Virus record (IMG/VR): IMGVR_UViG_3300030099_000562
Span: 1 to 27,662 of that record
Strand: one strand, 5' to 3'
Length of the DNA stretch: 27,662 bases
Origin: a virus
This document shows, one piece after another, positions 1 through 6,278 of the stretch. A model generated the notes under the pieces. It had not been told where the DNA came from. It saw nothing but the letters and a program-made list of their open reading frames with translations, and did not search any database. The translations under genes and the position numbers were made by a program. Each line of letters begins with the position of its first letter. Within the stretch, counting starts at the first letter, position 1.

Positions 1-63
1 CAAGCAGGTAATTCAAGAGATGTGGCTCGTGCTATGACTACAGTACACGGAGATTTAGCATGA
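1..63 (+). CDS. C-terminal end of a tail-appendage cassette protein (5' end outside window)
   Basis: The first 21 codons read as an open frame ending in TTVHGDLA and stop TGA at 61-63. That ending matches the C-terminal tag of the complete genes at 60-461, 1740-2102 and 3570-3968, so this is the tail of another member of the same short fiber/appendage family. Its stop overlaps the next ATG (ATGA). The array therefore continues to the left of the window. Confidence 0.75.
   Translation, partial: QAGNSRDVARAMTTVHGDLA
49..63 (+). repeat. Cassette junction repeat (GDLA codons + ribosome site + start/stop), copy 1 of 6
   Basis: GGAGATTTAGCATGA encodes the Gly-Asp-Leu-Ala ending. Its GGAG lies seven bases before the ATG of the next gene, and the ATGA joins stop and start. 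Copies recur at 447-461, 845-859 (one base change, GELA), 2088-2104 and 3556-3572 (both followed by TAATG instead of ATGA), and 3954-3968. Each marks the 3' edge of a short fiber cassette. Confidence 0.75.
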
Positions 64-461
64 GTACAGTATTACTAAATACACTAACAGGCAAAACCTC
101 CGCAGGGTCTATCGTGGTGACAGGCGAAGGTGGTTCTACGACTACAAATATGCAACAAGGTTTGGCAAAAGCACATTGTTACTGGGAAGCAACTTCAACA
201 ATAGTTAGAGGATTTAATATAAGCTCTATAGATGATGATGGCACAGGAGATTGGGATTTAAATTACACAAATAATTTTAGTGGTACGAAGAACATCGTAA
301 CAACTGGAATACAAAATCAATTTACATCATCCAATATGGTTTTAGCTTTTGTTAGTTCAACAAATAATGCTACTACTGATGTAACAATATTTAATGTTAT
401 AACAAGTGGAACTAATCAGGATTCCTCTAATTACGTTACAGTAGATGGAGATTTAGCATGA
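60..461 (+). CDS. Short tail-appendage/fiber cassette protein, GDLA family (copy 1)
   Basis: This 133-residue protein has the family architecture: an N-terminal 'MSTVLLNTLTGKTSAGSI' start, the core GEGGSTTTNMQQGLAKA at about residues 23-39, a Ser/Thr/Asn-rich variable middle, and the C-terminal tag DGDLA. Proteins with this N-terminus and core are common beside tail fiber genes in marine phages, and a role as a virion adhesin or decoration subunit is inferred from that setting. The start overlaps the preceding stop (ATGA), with GGAG seven bases upstream inside the previous gene's GDLA codons. Its stop overlaps the next start in the same way. No enzymatic motif or signal peptide is seen. Confidence 0.65.
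   Translation: MSTVLLNTLTGKTSAGSIVVTGEGGSTTTNMQQGLAKAHCYWEATSTIVRGFNISSIDDDGTGDWDLNYTNNFSGTKNIVTTGIQNQFTSSNMVLAFVSSTNNATTDVTIFNVITSGTNQDSSNYVTVDGDLA
126..171 (+). repeat. Conserved 5' core repeat of the fiber cassettes, copy 1 of 4
   Basis: The stretch encoding GEGGSTTTN.QQGLAK recurs at about 1783-1827, 3230-3275 and 3641-3686, in the cassettes at 1740, 3076 and 3570. The four agree at most amino-acid positions and many bases (GAAGGTG..., CAACAAGG.TT.GC.AA). With the 3' junction repeat it brackets a variable middle of about 75-90 codons. Confidence 0.65.
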
Positions 462-859
462 GCATATCACATGGGACAATAGCATTTGACACGCTCACAA
501 CGTCTGACCAAGTAGAAACAGGTACTGAGAAGTCACTAGATACAAGTTATGTATATCATGGTACTCCTAAAGCGTGGGCATACTCAGCCTATTCTTCAGG
601 AACTCCACTTGATTCTGCTTCTTTAAATGTGTCTAGTAATACGGATACAAACACTGGTGATACAAATCATAATTATACTAACAATATGTCTTCAACTAAC
701 TCAGGTGCAACAGCAGCAAATTCATCAACAAGTTCATGTCAGGGTACTTTTGCATCAGCAGATACAGCCACTACATATGTGAGAACGATAACTCGTAATA
801 CAAGTGATGCGTTGGCTGACCACAATAAATCAGCAGCCGTATATGGAGAATTAGCATGA
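458..859 (+). CDS. Short tail-appendage/fiber cassette protein, divergent copy 2 (GELA ending)
   Basis: This 133-residue protein is rich in Ser, Thr, Asn and Ala. The N-terminal core has diverged: GEGGSTTTN is missing, but 'PKAWAY', a TGDTNHNYTNNMSSTN stretch and the ending YGELA remain. These align with AKAW, TGDYAIGIGNDMSSTN and HGDLA of copy 5 (3570-3968), so I place it in the same family with lower confidence. It starts at ATGA on the upstream stop, uses GGAG within the upstream GDLA codons, and itself ends GGAGAATTAGCATGA, passing the junction on to the next gene. A receptor-facing or decoration role in the tail is inferred from the neighbours only. Confidence 0.55.
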   Translation: MSISHGTIAFDTLTTSDQVETGTEKSLDTSYVYHGTPKAWAYSAYSSGTPLDSASLNVSSNTDTNTGDTNHNYTNNMSSTNSGATAANSSTSSCQGTFASADTATTYVRTITRNTSDALADHNKSAAVYGELA

Positions 860-1344
860 TAGAAACACCAGAATTTCAAGGCACACACTTATGGGAGCGT
901 CTATGTTGGGCGAAGGAAAAGCTAGAGCCTTACAGGAGCGAGTACTGCATAGTATGGGAAGACCCTAACGATATGGAAAACCCTGCTAAAGTTACACACC
1001 CAGACCCAAACTGGATGGCTTGTGCATTACAGGGTGGGATACTACCACCAGTACAATCCTACTGGGAACTAAAGAAAGATGAAGCAAAGCCTGACTTTGT
1101 AAAACATACCAGAGGTCCAGAGCTTCTACATAATATGAAACCTATTGACGCTATGACAGAAGAAGAAGCAATAGAGTATCTTATAATGAAAGACATACCT
1201 GAACATGTCTGGAGAGATTGGGATAAATCCAATAAGCCACGATTGGTTATCTGCACTAAGAGTCAACTTCCTGCAAGTAGGGAGTGGAGAAATGCGTGGC
1301 AAATAAGCGATGAACTCACTGTTGAGACATCGGTAGCCGCATAA
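856..1344 (+). CDS. Conserved marine-phage protein of unknown function inside the fiber array
   Basis: This 162-residue soluble protein is rich in Trp, Glu, Lys and Pro (WERLCWAKEKLEPY, EDPNDMENPAK, HPDPNWMACAL, WRDWDKSNKPR). Its composition is quite unlike the Ser/Thr-rich fiber proteins around it. No membrane segment, nucleotide-binding motif or zinc cluster is evident. It begins on the ATGA junction of the preceding cassette and ends 13 bases before the next gene. Its place among fiber genes suggests an accessory role such as fiber folding or attachment, but nothing in the sequence proves it. I do not recognise a named family. Confidence 0.6.
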   Translation: MIETPEFQGTHLWERLCWAKEKLEPYRSEYCIVWEDPNDMENPAKVTHPDPNWMACALQGGILPPVQSYWELKKDEAKPDFVKHTRGPELLHNMKPIDAMTEEEAIEYLIMKDIPEHVWRDWDKSNKPRLVICTKSQLPASREWRNAWQISDELTVETSVAA

Positions 1345-1357
1345 AGGAGTATTAACT

Positions 1358-1729
1358 ATGGCAAAAACTTATATTACAGACATGGATGGCAAGACTGTTG
1401 ATGCGTCTACTGTAAGCAAACCATCTGACAGGCACTTCAGAGGAGCATGGAAGCTCTCTGGTAGTGCTATATCAGAAGACATGACTAAAGCTAAAGAAAT
1501 CTTTAAGGACAAGATTAGAGAGGTACGTAAGCCTCTACTAGAAGCTGAAGATGTAGTGTACATGAAGGCACTAGAAGCTGACGATGCTTCAGCTAAGACT
1601 GCAAGTGTCGCTAAGAAGAAAAAACTTAGAGATGCACCTGCTGCTTCCGCTATTGGTAGTGCTGACACTATAGCTAAACTAAAAGCCGCTTGGGATACAA
1701 GCACATTGGGTGACAGCCCTTACGCATAA
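1358..1729 (+). CDS. Probable tail fiber assembly-type or tail-associated small protein
   Basis: This 123-residue protein runs YITDMDGKTVDAS, then DRHFRGAWKLSG.AI, then a helical Lys/Glu/Ala-rich half (KAKEIFKDKIREVRKPLLEAEDVVYMKALEADD), and ends in KLRDAPAAS...IAKLKAAW. The pattern 'FR.AW...G..I..DM.KA..I...KIR..R...L..LD..FM.ALE...K..LRD.P' recurs in small proteins encoded next to tail fiber genes in many phages, often annotated as fiber-assembly or hypothetical. AAAGGAG lies seven bases before the ATG. Family assignment is from memory of this pattern and the specific function is inferred. Confidence 0.55.
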   Translation: MAKTYITDMDGKTVDASTVSKPSDRHFRGAWKLSGSAISEDMTKAKEIFKDKIREVRKPLLEAEDVVYMKALEADDASAKTASVAKKKKLRDAPAASAIGSADTIAKLKAAWDTSTLGDSPYA

Positions 1730-1739
1730 GGATAAGTAA

Positions 1740-2102
1740 ATGGCACTGACCAATTTAACAATAGGTTCAACTGTAGATAGTGAAGGTGGCTCTGCTACTA
1801 CTAATCTTGTACAGGGGTTGGCTAAAATGTGGATACAGCTAAATGGTAATACAGAAGCTGTGGCTGATAGTTTCAATGCAGGAAGTGTGACTGATACTGC
1901 TGATGGACAAAAGACAGTAGCCATTACTAATGATATGGCTAACACAAATTATAGTACTATGTGTCAAACTAATAGTAGCCATAGTGTAGTTCCAGGGTCA
2001 GGTATAGCTACTGGTTCAATACGGCTAGATGGAAAAAATGATAGTCACACACACGCAAACAATGGTACTTTTATGGGTTTGATACACGGAGATTTAGCAT
2101 AA
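1740..2102 (+). CDS. Short tail-appendage/fiber cassette protein, GDLA family (copy 3)
   Basis: This 120-residue copy has a shortened N-terminus: the core SEGGSATTNLVQGLAKMW begins near residue 14 rather than 23. The conserved middle 'ADSFNAGSVTDTADG...ITNDMANTNYST' and the ending IHGDLA are clear. Variation relative to the other copies is concentrated between about residues 70 and 112. A tail-fiber or decoration role is inferred from family context. The stop TAA shares its last base with the next ATG (TAATG), and the GGAG within the GDLA codons lies upstream as ribosome binding site for that gene. Confidence 0.65.
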   Translation: MALTNLTIGSTVDSEGGSATTNLVQGLAKMWIQLNGNTEAVADSFNAGSVTDTADGQKTVAITNDMANTNYSTMCQTNSSHSVVPGSGIATGSIRLDGKNDSHTHANNGTFMGLIHGDLA

Positions 2103-2566
2103 TGCCATATATAGGTAAAGCACCAAAGAACTCAGTCCGTAGTCGCTTCACATACCAAGCGACAGCAGGACAAACATCATTCAGTGGCAGTGATAGTAAC
2201 TCGCTAACACTTAGCTATGTAGATAGTTTATACATGGACGTTTATCAAAACGGAGTGTTACTCAAAGCAGGTACAGACTATACCGCTACGACAGGTACAA
2301 CTGTAGTGCTAGTTAGTTCTGCATCAGCAAATGACGTAGTAGAGATGGTAGTCTATGATGTGTTTGACGTAGCTAATAGCTACACTAAGTCTGACTCAGA
2401 TGCACGTTATCCATTCTTAGGCAATAATTCAATCATCAGAACTAATGGCAACTCTATCAGCACAGACATTACAATAGACAGCAGTACAAATGGATTATCA
2501 GCAGGACCAATTACAGTAGGTTCTTCTAGCACTGTAACTGTTGCAGGATACTGGAGTATAGTATGA
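2102..2566 (+). CDS. Tail fiber-type protein with 'GQTSFSG' adhesin domain
   Basis: This 154-residue protein starts MPYIGKAPKNSVRSRFTYQATAGQTSFSG and continues LTLSYVDSLYMDVYQNGVLLKAGTDYTATTG and VEMVVYDVFDVANS. This roughly 95-residue module is very common in marine phage tail fibers and related structural proteins, often followed by beta-repeat sequence. Here it is followed by a short repetitive Ser/Thr/Asn-rich region (NGNSISTDITIDSS.., ITVGSSSTVTV). Most relatives are long fibers, so this short stand-alone gene may be a reduced fiber subunit. It is coupled on both sides by start/stop overlaps (TAATG upstream, ATGA downstream). Confidence 0.7.
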   Translation: MPYIGKAPKNSVRSRFTYQATAGQTSFSGSDSNSLTLSYVDSLYMDVYQNGVLLKAGTDYTATTGTTVVLVSSASANDVVEMVVYDVFDVANSYTKSDSDARYPFLGNNSIIRTNGNSISTDITIDSSTNGLSAGPITVGSSSTVTVAGYWSIV

Positions 2567-3072
2567 GTAGTAAACTTTTAGTTGACAATATAGAAGGTAG
2601 AACAGGTCAAGGCTTTCTAACACCTGATAGACCTGCTTTTTCTGCATTTATGTCTTCAAATCAGAGTAATCGTAGCACTAATACAAACCATACAGTTGAT
2701 TTTGATTCAACACTATTTGATATAGGAGGTAATTTTAATACAAGCACTTTTAAGTATATTGTGCCTAAAACAGGTATTTATCAGTTTAATGCTAATATTA
2801 GGATAGATGATATAGATACTGCTACTGATTATATAAGAGTAAGTCTTATTGTTACTAGCGATGCAGGTAGCGGTGGAAGTAAAGCATATAGAGCATATCG
2901 TTCAGGGCAGTCTTTTGCGGCAGATTCTGCTCATTGGGGAGTCGATATAAGTCAACTCGTAAAAGCAAACGCAAGTTCAGAAGTTTACGTAGAGTTTTTT
3001 ACATATGATGGTACTGCTCAAACAGACATAATATCTAATGATAGCTATTTTAGTGGCTTTTTAGTGGGGTAA
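2563..3072 (+). CDS. C1q/TNF-like jelly-roll tail protein
   Basis: This 169-residue protein begins MSSKLLVDNIEGRTGQG, a leader resembling the MASEL.V.... starts of its neighbours. From about residue 23 it reads RPAFSAFMSS...NHTVDFDSTLFDIGGNFNTST..YIVPKTGIYQFNANIRI, and it ends YFSGFLVG. The YxVPxxGxYxFxxxxxI pattern and the closing 'FSGFLV' strand are characteristic of C1q-like jelly-roll domains, which often form trimers and occur at the tips of phage fibers where they bind surfaces. It overlaps the upstream stop by ATGA and lies four bases before the next gene. A receptor-binding role is inferred from fold and position. Confidence 0.7.
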   Translation: MSSKLLVDNIEGRTGQGFLTPDRPAFSAFMSSNQSNRSTNTNHTVDFDSTLFDIGGNFNTSTFKYIVPKTGIYQFNANIRIDDIDTATDYIRVSLIVTSDAGSGGSKAYRAYRSGQSFAADSAHWGVDISQLVKANASSEVYVEFFTYDGTAQTDIISNDSYFSGFLVG

Positions 3073-3075
3073 CAG

Positions 3076-3570
3076 ATGGCAAGTGAATTAAGGGTAGACA
3101 AAATACATAACGAAGGTGGAGACAATGATAGCGGAATTGACCTCTCAACCAATGACCAGATAGTTCTCAAGACTGCTAACACTACTCGTTTAACTATGAA
3201 CGCTACAGGTCAGACCACGATTGTTGGTGAAGGTGGTACAACTACGACTAGTGTACAACAAGGGTTAGCTAAGTGTTGGGGTAAAGTAAGTGGAGCAGAT
3301 ACTACCGTAGATGATAGTTTTAATTTAACTTCATCAACAGATACTGACACTGGAGCAAAAACTTTAAGTATAGCTAATGATATGAGCAATGCAAATTATA
3401 GCACTACCGCTATGGTTTTCTTTAGTTCAGGAGCAGGAAATGGTATGCACCCTTATATAGATGCTACTTATAGTGCTAGTCAGTTTAGAATAGACACGTT
3501 GAACTATAACAATACATCGGATGGAGATTGTAGTGCTATAATGTTTTTAGTAGCAGGAGACTTAGCATAA
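3076..3570 (+). CDS. Short tail-appendage/fiber cassette protein, GDLA family (copy 4, long N-terminus)
   Basis: This 164-residue copy has an extended N-terminus (MASELRVDKIHNEGGDNDSGIDLS..., then LKTANTTRLTMNATGQ). That is a widely shared fiber-leader sequence placed before the family core GEGGTTTTSVQQGLAKCW. The middle DDSFNLTSSTDTDTGAKTLSIANDMSNANYST and the ending AGDLA are conserved. The extra leader of about 30 residues, absent from copies 1 and 5, looks like an N-terminal attachment segment joined to the same cassette. The GGAG of its GDLA codons precedes the next start, which overlaps its stop (TAATG). Confidence 0.65.
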   Translation: MASELRVDKIHNEGGDNDSGIDLSTNDQIVLKTANTTRLTMNATGQTTIVGEGGTTTTSVQQGLAKCWGKVSGADTTVDDSFNLTSSTDTDTGAKTLSIANDMSNANYSTTAMVFFSSGAGNGMHPYIDATYSASQFRIDTLNYNNTSDGDCSAIMFLVAGDLA

Positions 3571-3968
3571 TGGCAAGTGAACTTAAAGTAAATACACTCA
3601 CAGGGGTTAGTACAGCAGGTAGCATTGCAGTCACGGCTGAAGGTAATAGCACCACAACTAATTTACAGCAAGGGTTGGCAAAGGCTTGGGCTGATTATAG
3701 TGGAGCAGGTACAACATATAACGATAGCTTTAATACTAGTTCTGCAACAGACAATGCTACTGGAGATTATGCAATAGGTATAGGTAATGACATGAGTAGC
3801 ACAAATTTTTCAGTGGCTGCTAATTGTTTAAATACATCCGACCAAAACACAGACTGTTATGTACATGGACAAACAGCAAGTGCTATAACAGTTCGTGTTA
3901 GGGTAGGAGATAGTGGTTCAGATGCTGATAAACCAGTATATGTCACAGCACACGGAGATTTAGCATGA
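3570..3968 (+). CDS. Short tail-appendage/fiber cassette protein, GDLA family (copy 5)
   Basis: At 132 residues this is the copy closest to the family consensus: MASELKVNTLTGVSTAGSI, core AEGNSTTTNLQQGLAKAW, conserved NDSFNTSSATDNATGDY and GNDMSSTNFS, then a variable segment, then AHGDLA. The first 18 residues closely resemble copy 1 (60-461), but the segment after about residue 80 does not, so the ends are conserved and the middle diverges. The protein has no enzymatic motif. A tail decoration or adhesin role is inferred. The start overlaps the upstream stop (TAATG) and the stop overlaps the next start (ATGA). Confidence 0.65.
   Translation: MASELKVNTLTGVSTAGSIAVTAEGNSTTTNLQQGLAKAWADYSGAGTTYNDSFNTSSATDNATGDYAIGIGNDMSSTNFSVAANCLNTSDQNTDCYVHGQTASAITVRVRVGDSGSDADKPVYVTAHGDLA
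3954..3968 (+). repeat. Cassette junction repeat, last copy, before the large fiber gene
   Basis: GGAGATTTAGCATGA is identical to the copies at 49-63 and 447-461, and the CAC just before it also matches the first. It supplies the ribosome site and overlapping start for the 364-residue fiber gene. Confidence 0.75.
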
Positions 3969-5059
3969 GTAAAGCAGCAGAACTAGCGGCACTAATTGCC
4001 AATGTTAACAAAGGTAGCTCGTTAGCGGCAAAGAATTTTATCATAAATGGCGCACAAAACGTGGCGCAGAGAGGAACGTCAAGCACAGGTCTTGGTGGTA
4101 GTACAGGGTACTATGTAACAGATAGAAATAAATTAGTTTTTAGTACATCAGGAAGACTAACGATGGAACAGGTTGCAGATGGTCCTAGTGGTTTTTTAAA
4201 TGCAACTAAACTTTCTTGCACAACGGCAGATACTTCTATAGGAGCAGGTGAGAATTTTTTATTTTCTCAATATTTTGAAGGACAAAATTTACAGTCTTTG
4301 AAAAAGGGTACATCTGATGCTGTTCCTATAACTGTAAGTTTTTATGTGAAAGGTAATGCCTCTGCTACCTATGGTATGGAGATATATGATTTAGACAATA
4401 CAAGGTCTATTAGTACAACTTTTGATGTAACTACAGGTTGGACAAGGGTAGAGAAAACTTTTGCAGGAGATACTTCAGGTGCTTTAGACGATGACAATGC
4501 CGCATCTCTTGCTATATTTCTTTGGTTACACGCAGGTAGTGATTCTAATTCAGGAACACTAAATACTTCATGGAATAGTGTTACAGCCGCTAATAGAACG
4601 GACAGCAATAATACATCTTTCTTTGACAGTACTAGCAGGACATTTTTCATTACAGGTTGGCAGATGGAGATTGGCGAGAAGGCTACAGCATTTGAGCATG
4701 AACCGATTGAGACTACCCTTCAGAAAGCACAAAGGTATCACTACAATCTTACTCACTCAGTTACAAATGTTCCAATAGGAACTGCCGTTTATTATAATAG
4801 TAGTCAAGTTAATGTTATTGTACCTTTTCCTGTAACTATGCGAGCTGTGCCTACATTAAATGTAACTTCAGCTACTAGTTATTATAATATATTTAGAAAT
4901 GGTGCTACCGATTCCTGTAATGATTTTGAGTTAGCTCAAGCTACAGTTAATATGGCTGATATAAAAAATGAAGATGATATTAGTGGAACAGCAGGTCATG
5001 CGGGTCTTGCTAGATTTAACAATGCAGGTGCAGAGATTTCTTTTAGTGCGGAGTTATAA
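3965..5059 (+). CDS. Tail fiber protein, carbohydrate-binding-module-like
   Basis: This 364-residue protein is the largest of the array. It starts MSKAAELAALIANVNKGSSLAAKNFIINGAQNVAQRG and has a beta-rich central region (VSFYVKGNASATYGMEIYDLDN, TGWTRVEKTFAGDTSG). It then reads FFITGWQMEIGEKATAFEHEP followed by TTLQKAQRYHYN near residue 230-260. 'NFIINGAFDVWQRG...TGWQLEIG..ATPFE.....EL..CQRYYQ' is the hallmark of a large family of phage tail fiber proteins with a lectin-like sandwich and a C-terminal tip domain. Its last about 100 residues are probably the tip, facing the receptor. It starts on the ATGA junction of copy 5 and stops one base before the next ATG. Confidence 0.8.
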   Translation: MSKAAELAALIANVNKGSSLAAKNFIINGAQNVAQRGTSSTGLGGSTGYYVTDRNKLVFSTSGRLTMEQVADGPSGFLNATKLSCTTADTSIGAGENFLFSQYFEGQNLQSLKKGTSDAVPITVSFYVKGNASATYGMEIYDLDNTRSISTTFDVTTGWTRVEKTFAGDTSGALDDDNAASLAIFLWLHAGSDSNSGTLNTSWNSVTAANRTDSNNTSFFDSTSRTFFITGWQMEIGEKATAFEHEPIETTLQKAQRYHYNLTHSVTNVPIGTAVYYNSSQVNVIVPFPVTMRAVPTLNVTSATSYYNIFRNGATDSCNDFELAQATVNMADIKNEDDISGTAGHAGLARFNNAGAEISFSAEL

Positions 5060-5060
5060 A

Positions 5061-5276
5061 ATGAGTATACCTTTTGATAAAATTACATCAGCAAAATATA
5101 CTAAAGCGACAAGAAGTGAAACAGATAAAAGTAAAACAGATGATTTTATTGTTATTGCAACAAGCACTACACCTGTTAGAAAAATAAGTGTTCCAATTTC
5201 AACAGATAATACAGATTACAACGAGATAATGAAACAAGTCAAAGCAGGTACACTTACCATTAAAGATGCTGACTAA
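5061..5276 (+). CDS. Small hypothetical protein
   Basis: This is a 71-residue, Lys/Thr/Asp-rich protein (MSIPFDKITSAKYTKATRSE ... TIKDAD). The frame is open further upstream inside the fiber gene, but the ATG at 5061 directly follows that gene's stop and has GCGGAG about eight bases before it, so I take it as the start. The sequence is hydrophilic and lacks cysteines and membrane segments. The gene is co-directional with the fiber genes and ends inside a strong ribosome binding site for the next gene. I recognise no family. Confidence 0.6.
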   Translation: MSIPFDKITSAKYTKATRSETDKSKTDDFIVIATSTTPVRKISVPISTDNTDYNEIMKQVKAGTLTIKDAD

Positions 5277-5283
5277 GGAGGTG
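5275..5283 (+). promoter_or_regulatory. Strong Shine-Dalgarno that points to an ATA start codon
   Basis: AAGGAGGTG at 5275-5283 is the best match to the anti-Shine-Dalgarno in this part of the window. It overlaps the stop of the 5061-5276 gene. No ATG, GTG or TTG in the following frame lies at a normal distance. An in-frame ATA at 5288 lies six bases after GGAGG, and ATC at 5285 lies three bases after it. The site therefore marks where translation of the next gene should begin. Confidence 0.6.
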
Positions 5284-5287
5284 TATC

Positions 5288-5767
5288 ATAGACCCATTAA
5301 CAGTCAGTGCGGCAATCTCTACAGCTACGGCTGCATTTAATGGGATTAAGAAAGCTTTCGCTGCAGGTAGAGACTTGGAGCAAATGTCAGGTGACTTGTC
5401 TCGTTGGATGGGAGCAGTCAGTGACGTAGACCACATACACAAGTCAGCTAAGTCACCGTCCATGTTAAAGAAAATGTTCGCTGCACAGTCAGTAGAACAG
5501 GAAGCGATAGAAGCATTTGCTGCGAAGAAGAAACTACAGCAACAGCGTGATGACCTAAAAACATATATCATGTTCACTCAGGGAACTAAGGCTTGGGATG
5601 AGTTATTAGAAACTGAGGCTAACATCCGTAAGCAAAGAAAGAAGATGGTATATGAAGCTCAACAGAGAAGAGAGAAAATACTTAACGCTGTGTTTGTTAC
5701 TATTGGTCTTGCTCTTGTTACTGCACTCGCTAGTGGATTGCTCTACGTTATCATCATTAACGCTTAG
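5288..5767 (+). CDS. Conserved phage membrane-anchored coiled protein, probable ATA start
   Basis: Read from ATA 5288 the product has 159 residues: (M)DPLTVSAAISTATAAFNGIKKAF, then DLSRWMGAVSDVDHIHKSAK, a charged helical region (EQEAIEAFAAKKKLQQQRDD), and a C-terminal membrane span (VFVTIGLALVTALASGLLYVIII). Marine phage relatives that I recall begin with the same MDP.T.S.A..... segment, so the 29 codons upstream of the first ATG (5375) appear to be coding. The frame is open from 5273. A start at ATG 5375 would give 130 residues and ignore the strong ribosome site. Function is unknown; the C-terminal membrane anchor and the position near the virion/lysis genes are all that can be said. The 3' end overlaps the next gene by 116 bases. 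Confidence 0.65.
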   Translation: MDPLTVSAAISTATAAFNGIKKAFAAGRDLEQMSGDLSRWMGAVSDVDHIHKSAKSPSMLKKMFAAQSVEQEAIEAFAAKKKLQQQRDDLKTYIMFTQGTKAWDELLETEANIRKQRKKMVYEAQQRREKILNAVFVTIGLALVTALASGLLYVIIINA

Positions 5768-6044
5768 AGCAGAGGCACATGAACACAAGTTTCAGCCTAC
5801 ACTAAACAATGGACATTTAACTGTCTGCAGACTAAAGAAGATACACAAACGACATGACTCTGTAGGAAAAAAGAATACAATAAGTTGGTGGTGTTTATAC
5901 GAAGGTGCAAACGGTAGTGGATTTTTAGAGATGGTAGAATCACACACACAGTGTCCTAGAGAAGTTATATGCCCATATGACCCAAAAGACAAACCTCCAT
6001 CTATAGGTGACATGTTAGACGCAATGAAGGATGCATTTAAGTAA
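5652..6044 (+). CDS. Secreted or periplasmic hypothetical protein with signal-like N-terminus
   Basis: This is a 130-residue protein. The N-terminus MKLNREERKYLTLCLLLLVLLLLLH is a basic region plus hydrophobic core, followed by a polar stretch ending LRAEA, which resembles a signal peptide with cleavage after about residue 42. The mature part has cysteines in CRLKKIH, WWCLYEGANGS, QCPREVICPYDP and ends DMLDAMKDAFK, suggesting a disulfide-bonded exported domain. The first 39 codons are read from the same DNA as the membrane span of the preceding gene, in another frame. The distal part is certainly coding; the exact start is less certain because no other ATG/GTG/TTG lies between the two. Function unknown; a lysis or envelope role is possible. 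Confidence 0.6.
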   Translation: MKLNREERKYLTLCLLLLVLLLLLHSLVDCSTLSSLTLRAEAHEHKFQPTLNNGHLTVCRLKKIHKRHDSVGKKNTISWWCLYEGANGSGFLEMVESHTQCPREVICPYDPKDKPPSIGDMLDAMKDAFK

Positions 6045-6274
6045 TGGAAATTAGCCCAGTTATATTTTGGAACATCATACTTACACTTGTTATAGCTCCT
6101 GCTTTCTGGACATTCAGAGGCTTGCTTGCAGAGGTAAAACGTATAGATATACTACTCAATAAAACTAGAGAAGAGTATGCCTCAAGAGAAGATGTAAAAG
6201 AAGAGATGAACAAAGTCCACGAAGCCATGCACCGTATAGAAGACAAGTTAGATAGATTACTGATTAAAGGTTAA
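6044..6274 (+). CDS. Small protein with one membrane segment and coiled coil, holin-like candidate
   Basis: This is a 76-residue protein. Residues 5-25 (PVIFWNIILTLVIAPAFWTF) form one hydrophobic segment, followed by a charged amphipathic helix (EVKRIDILLNKTREEYASRE, EMNKVHEAMHRIEDKLDRLL) that should form a coiled coil facing the cytoplasm. This single-span plus coiled-coil layout resembles XhlA-type and other small phage membrane proteins, some of which are holins. No lytic enzyme is next to it, so the holin reading is weak. The start overlaps the upstream stop by one base (TAATG) and it ends four bases before the next gene. Confidence 0.55.
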   Translation: MEISPVIFWNIILTLVIAPAFWTFRGLLAEVKRIDILLNKTREEYASREDVKEEMNKVHEAMHRIEDKLDRLLIKG

Positions 6275-6278
6275 ATAA

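Noticed and set aside
60-3968. Diversity-generating retroelement acting on the cassette middles
   Set aside because: No reverse transcriptase gene or template repeat is visible, and differences among copies include lengths and whole segments rather than adenine-specific changes.
6044-6274. Firm call of holin
   Set aside because: One membrane segment and a coiled coil are suggestive, but no endolysin is nearby and other phage membrane proteins share this layout.
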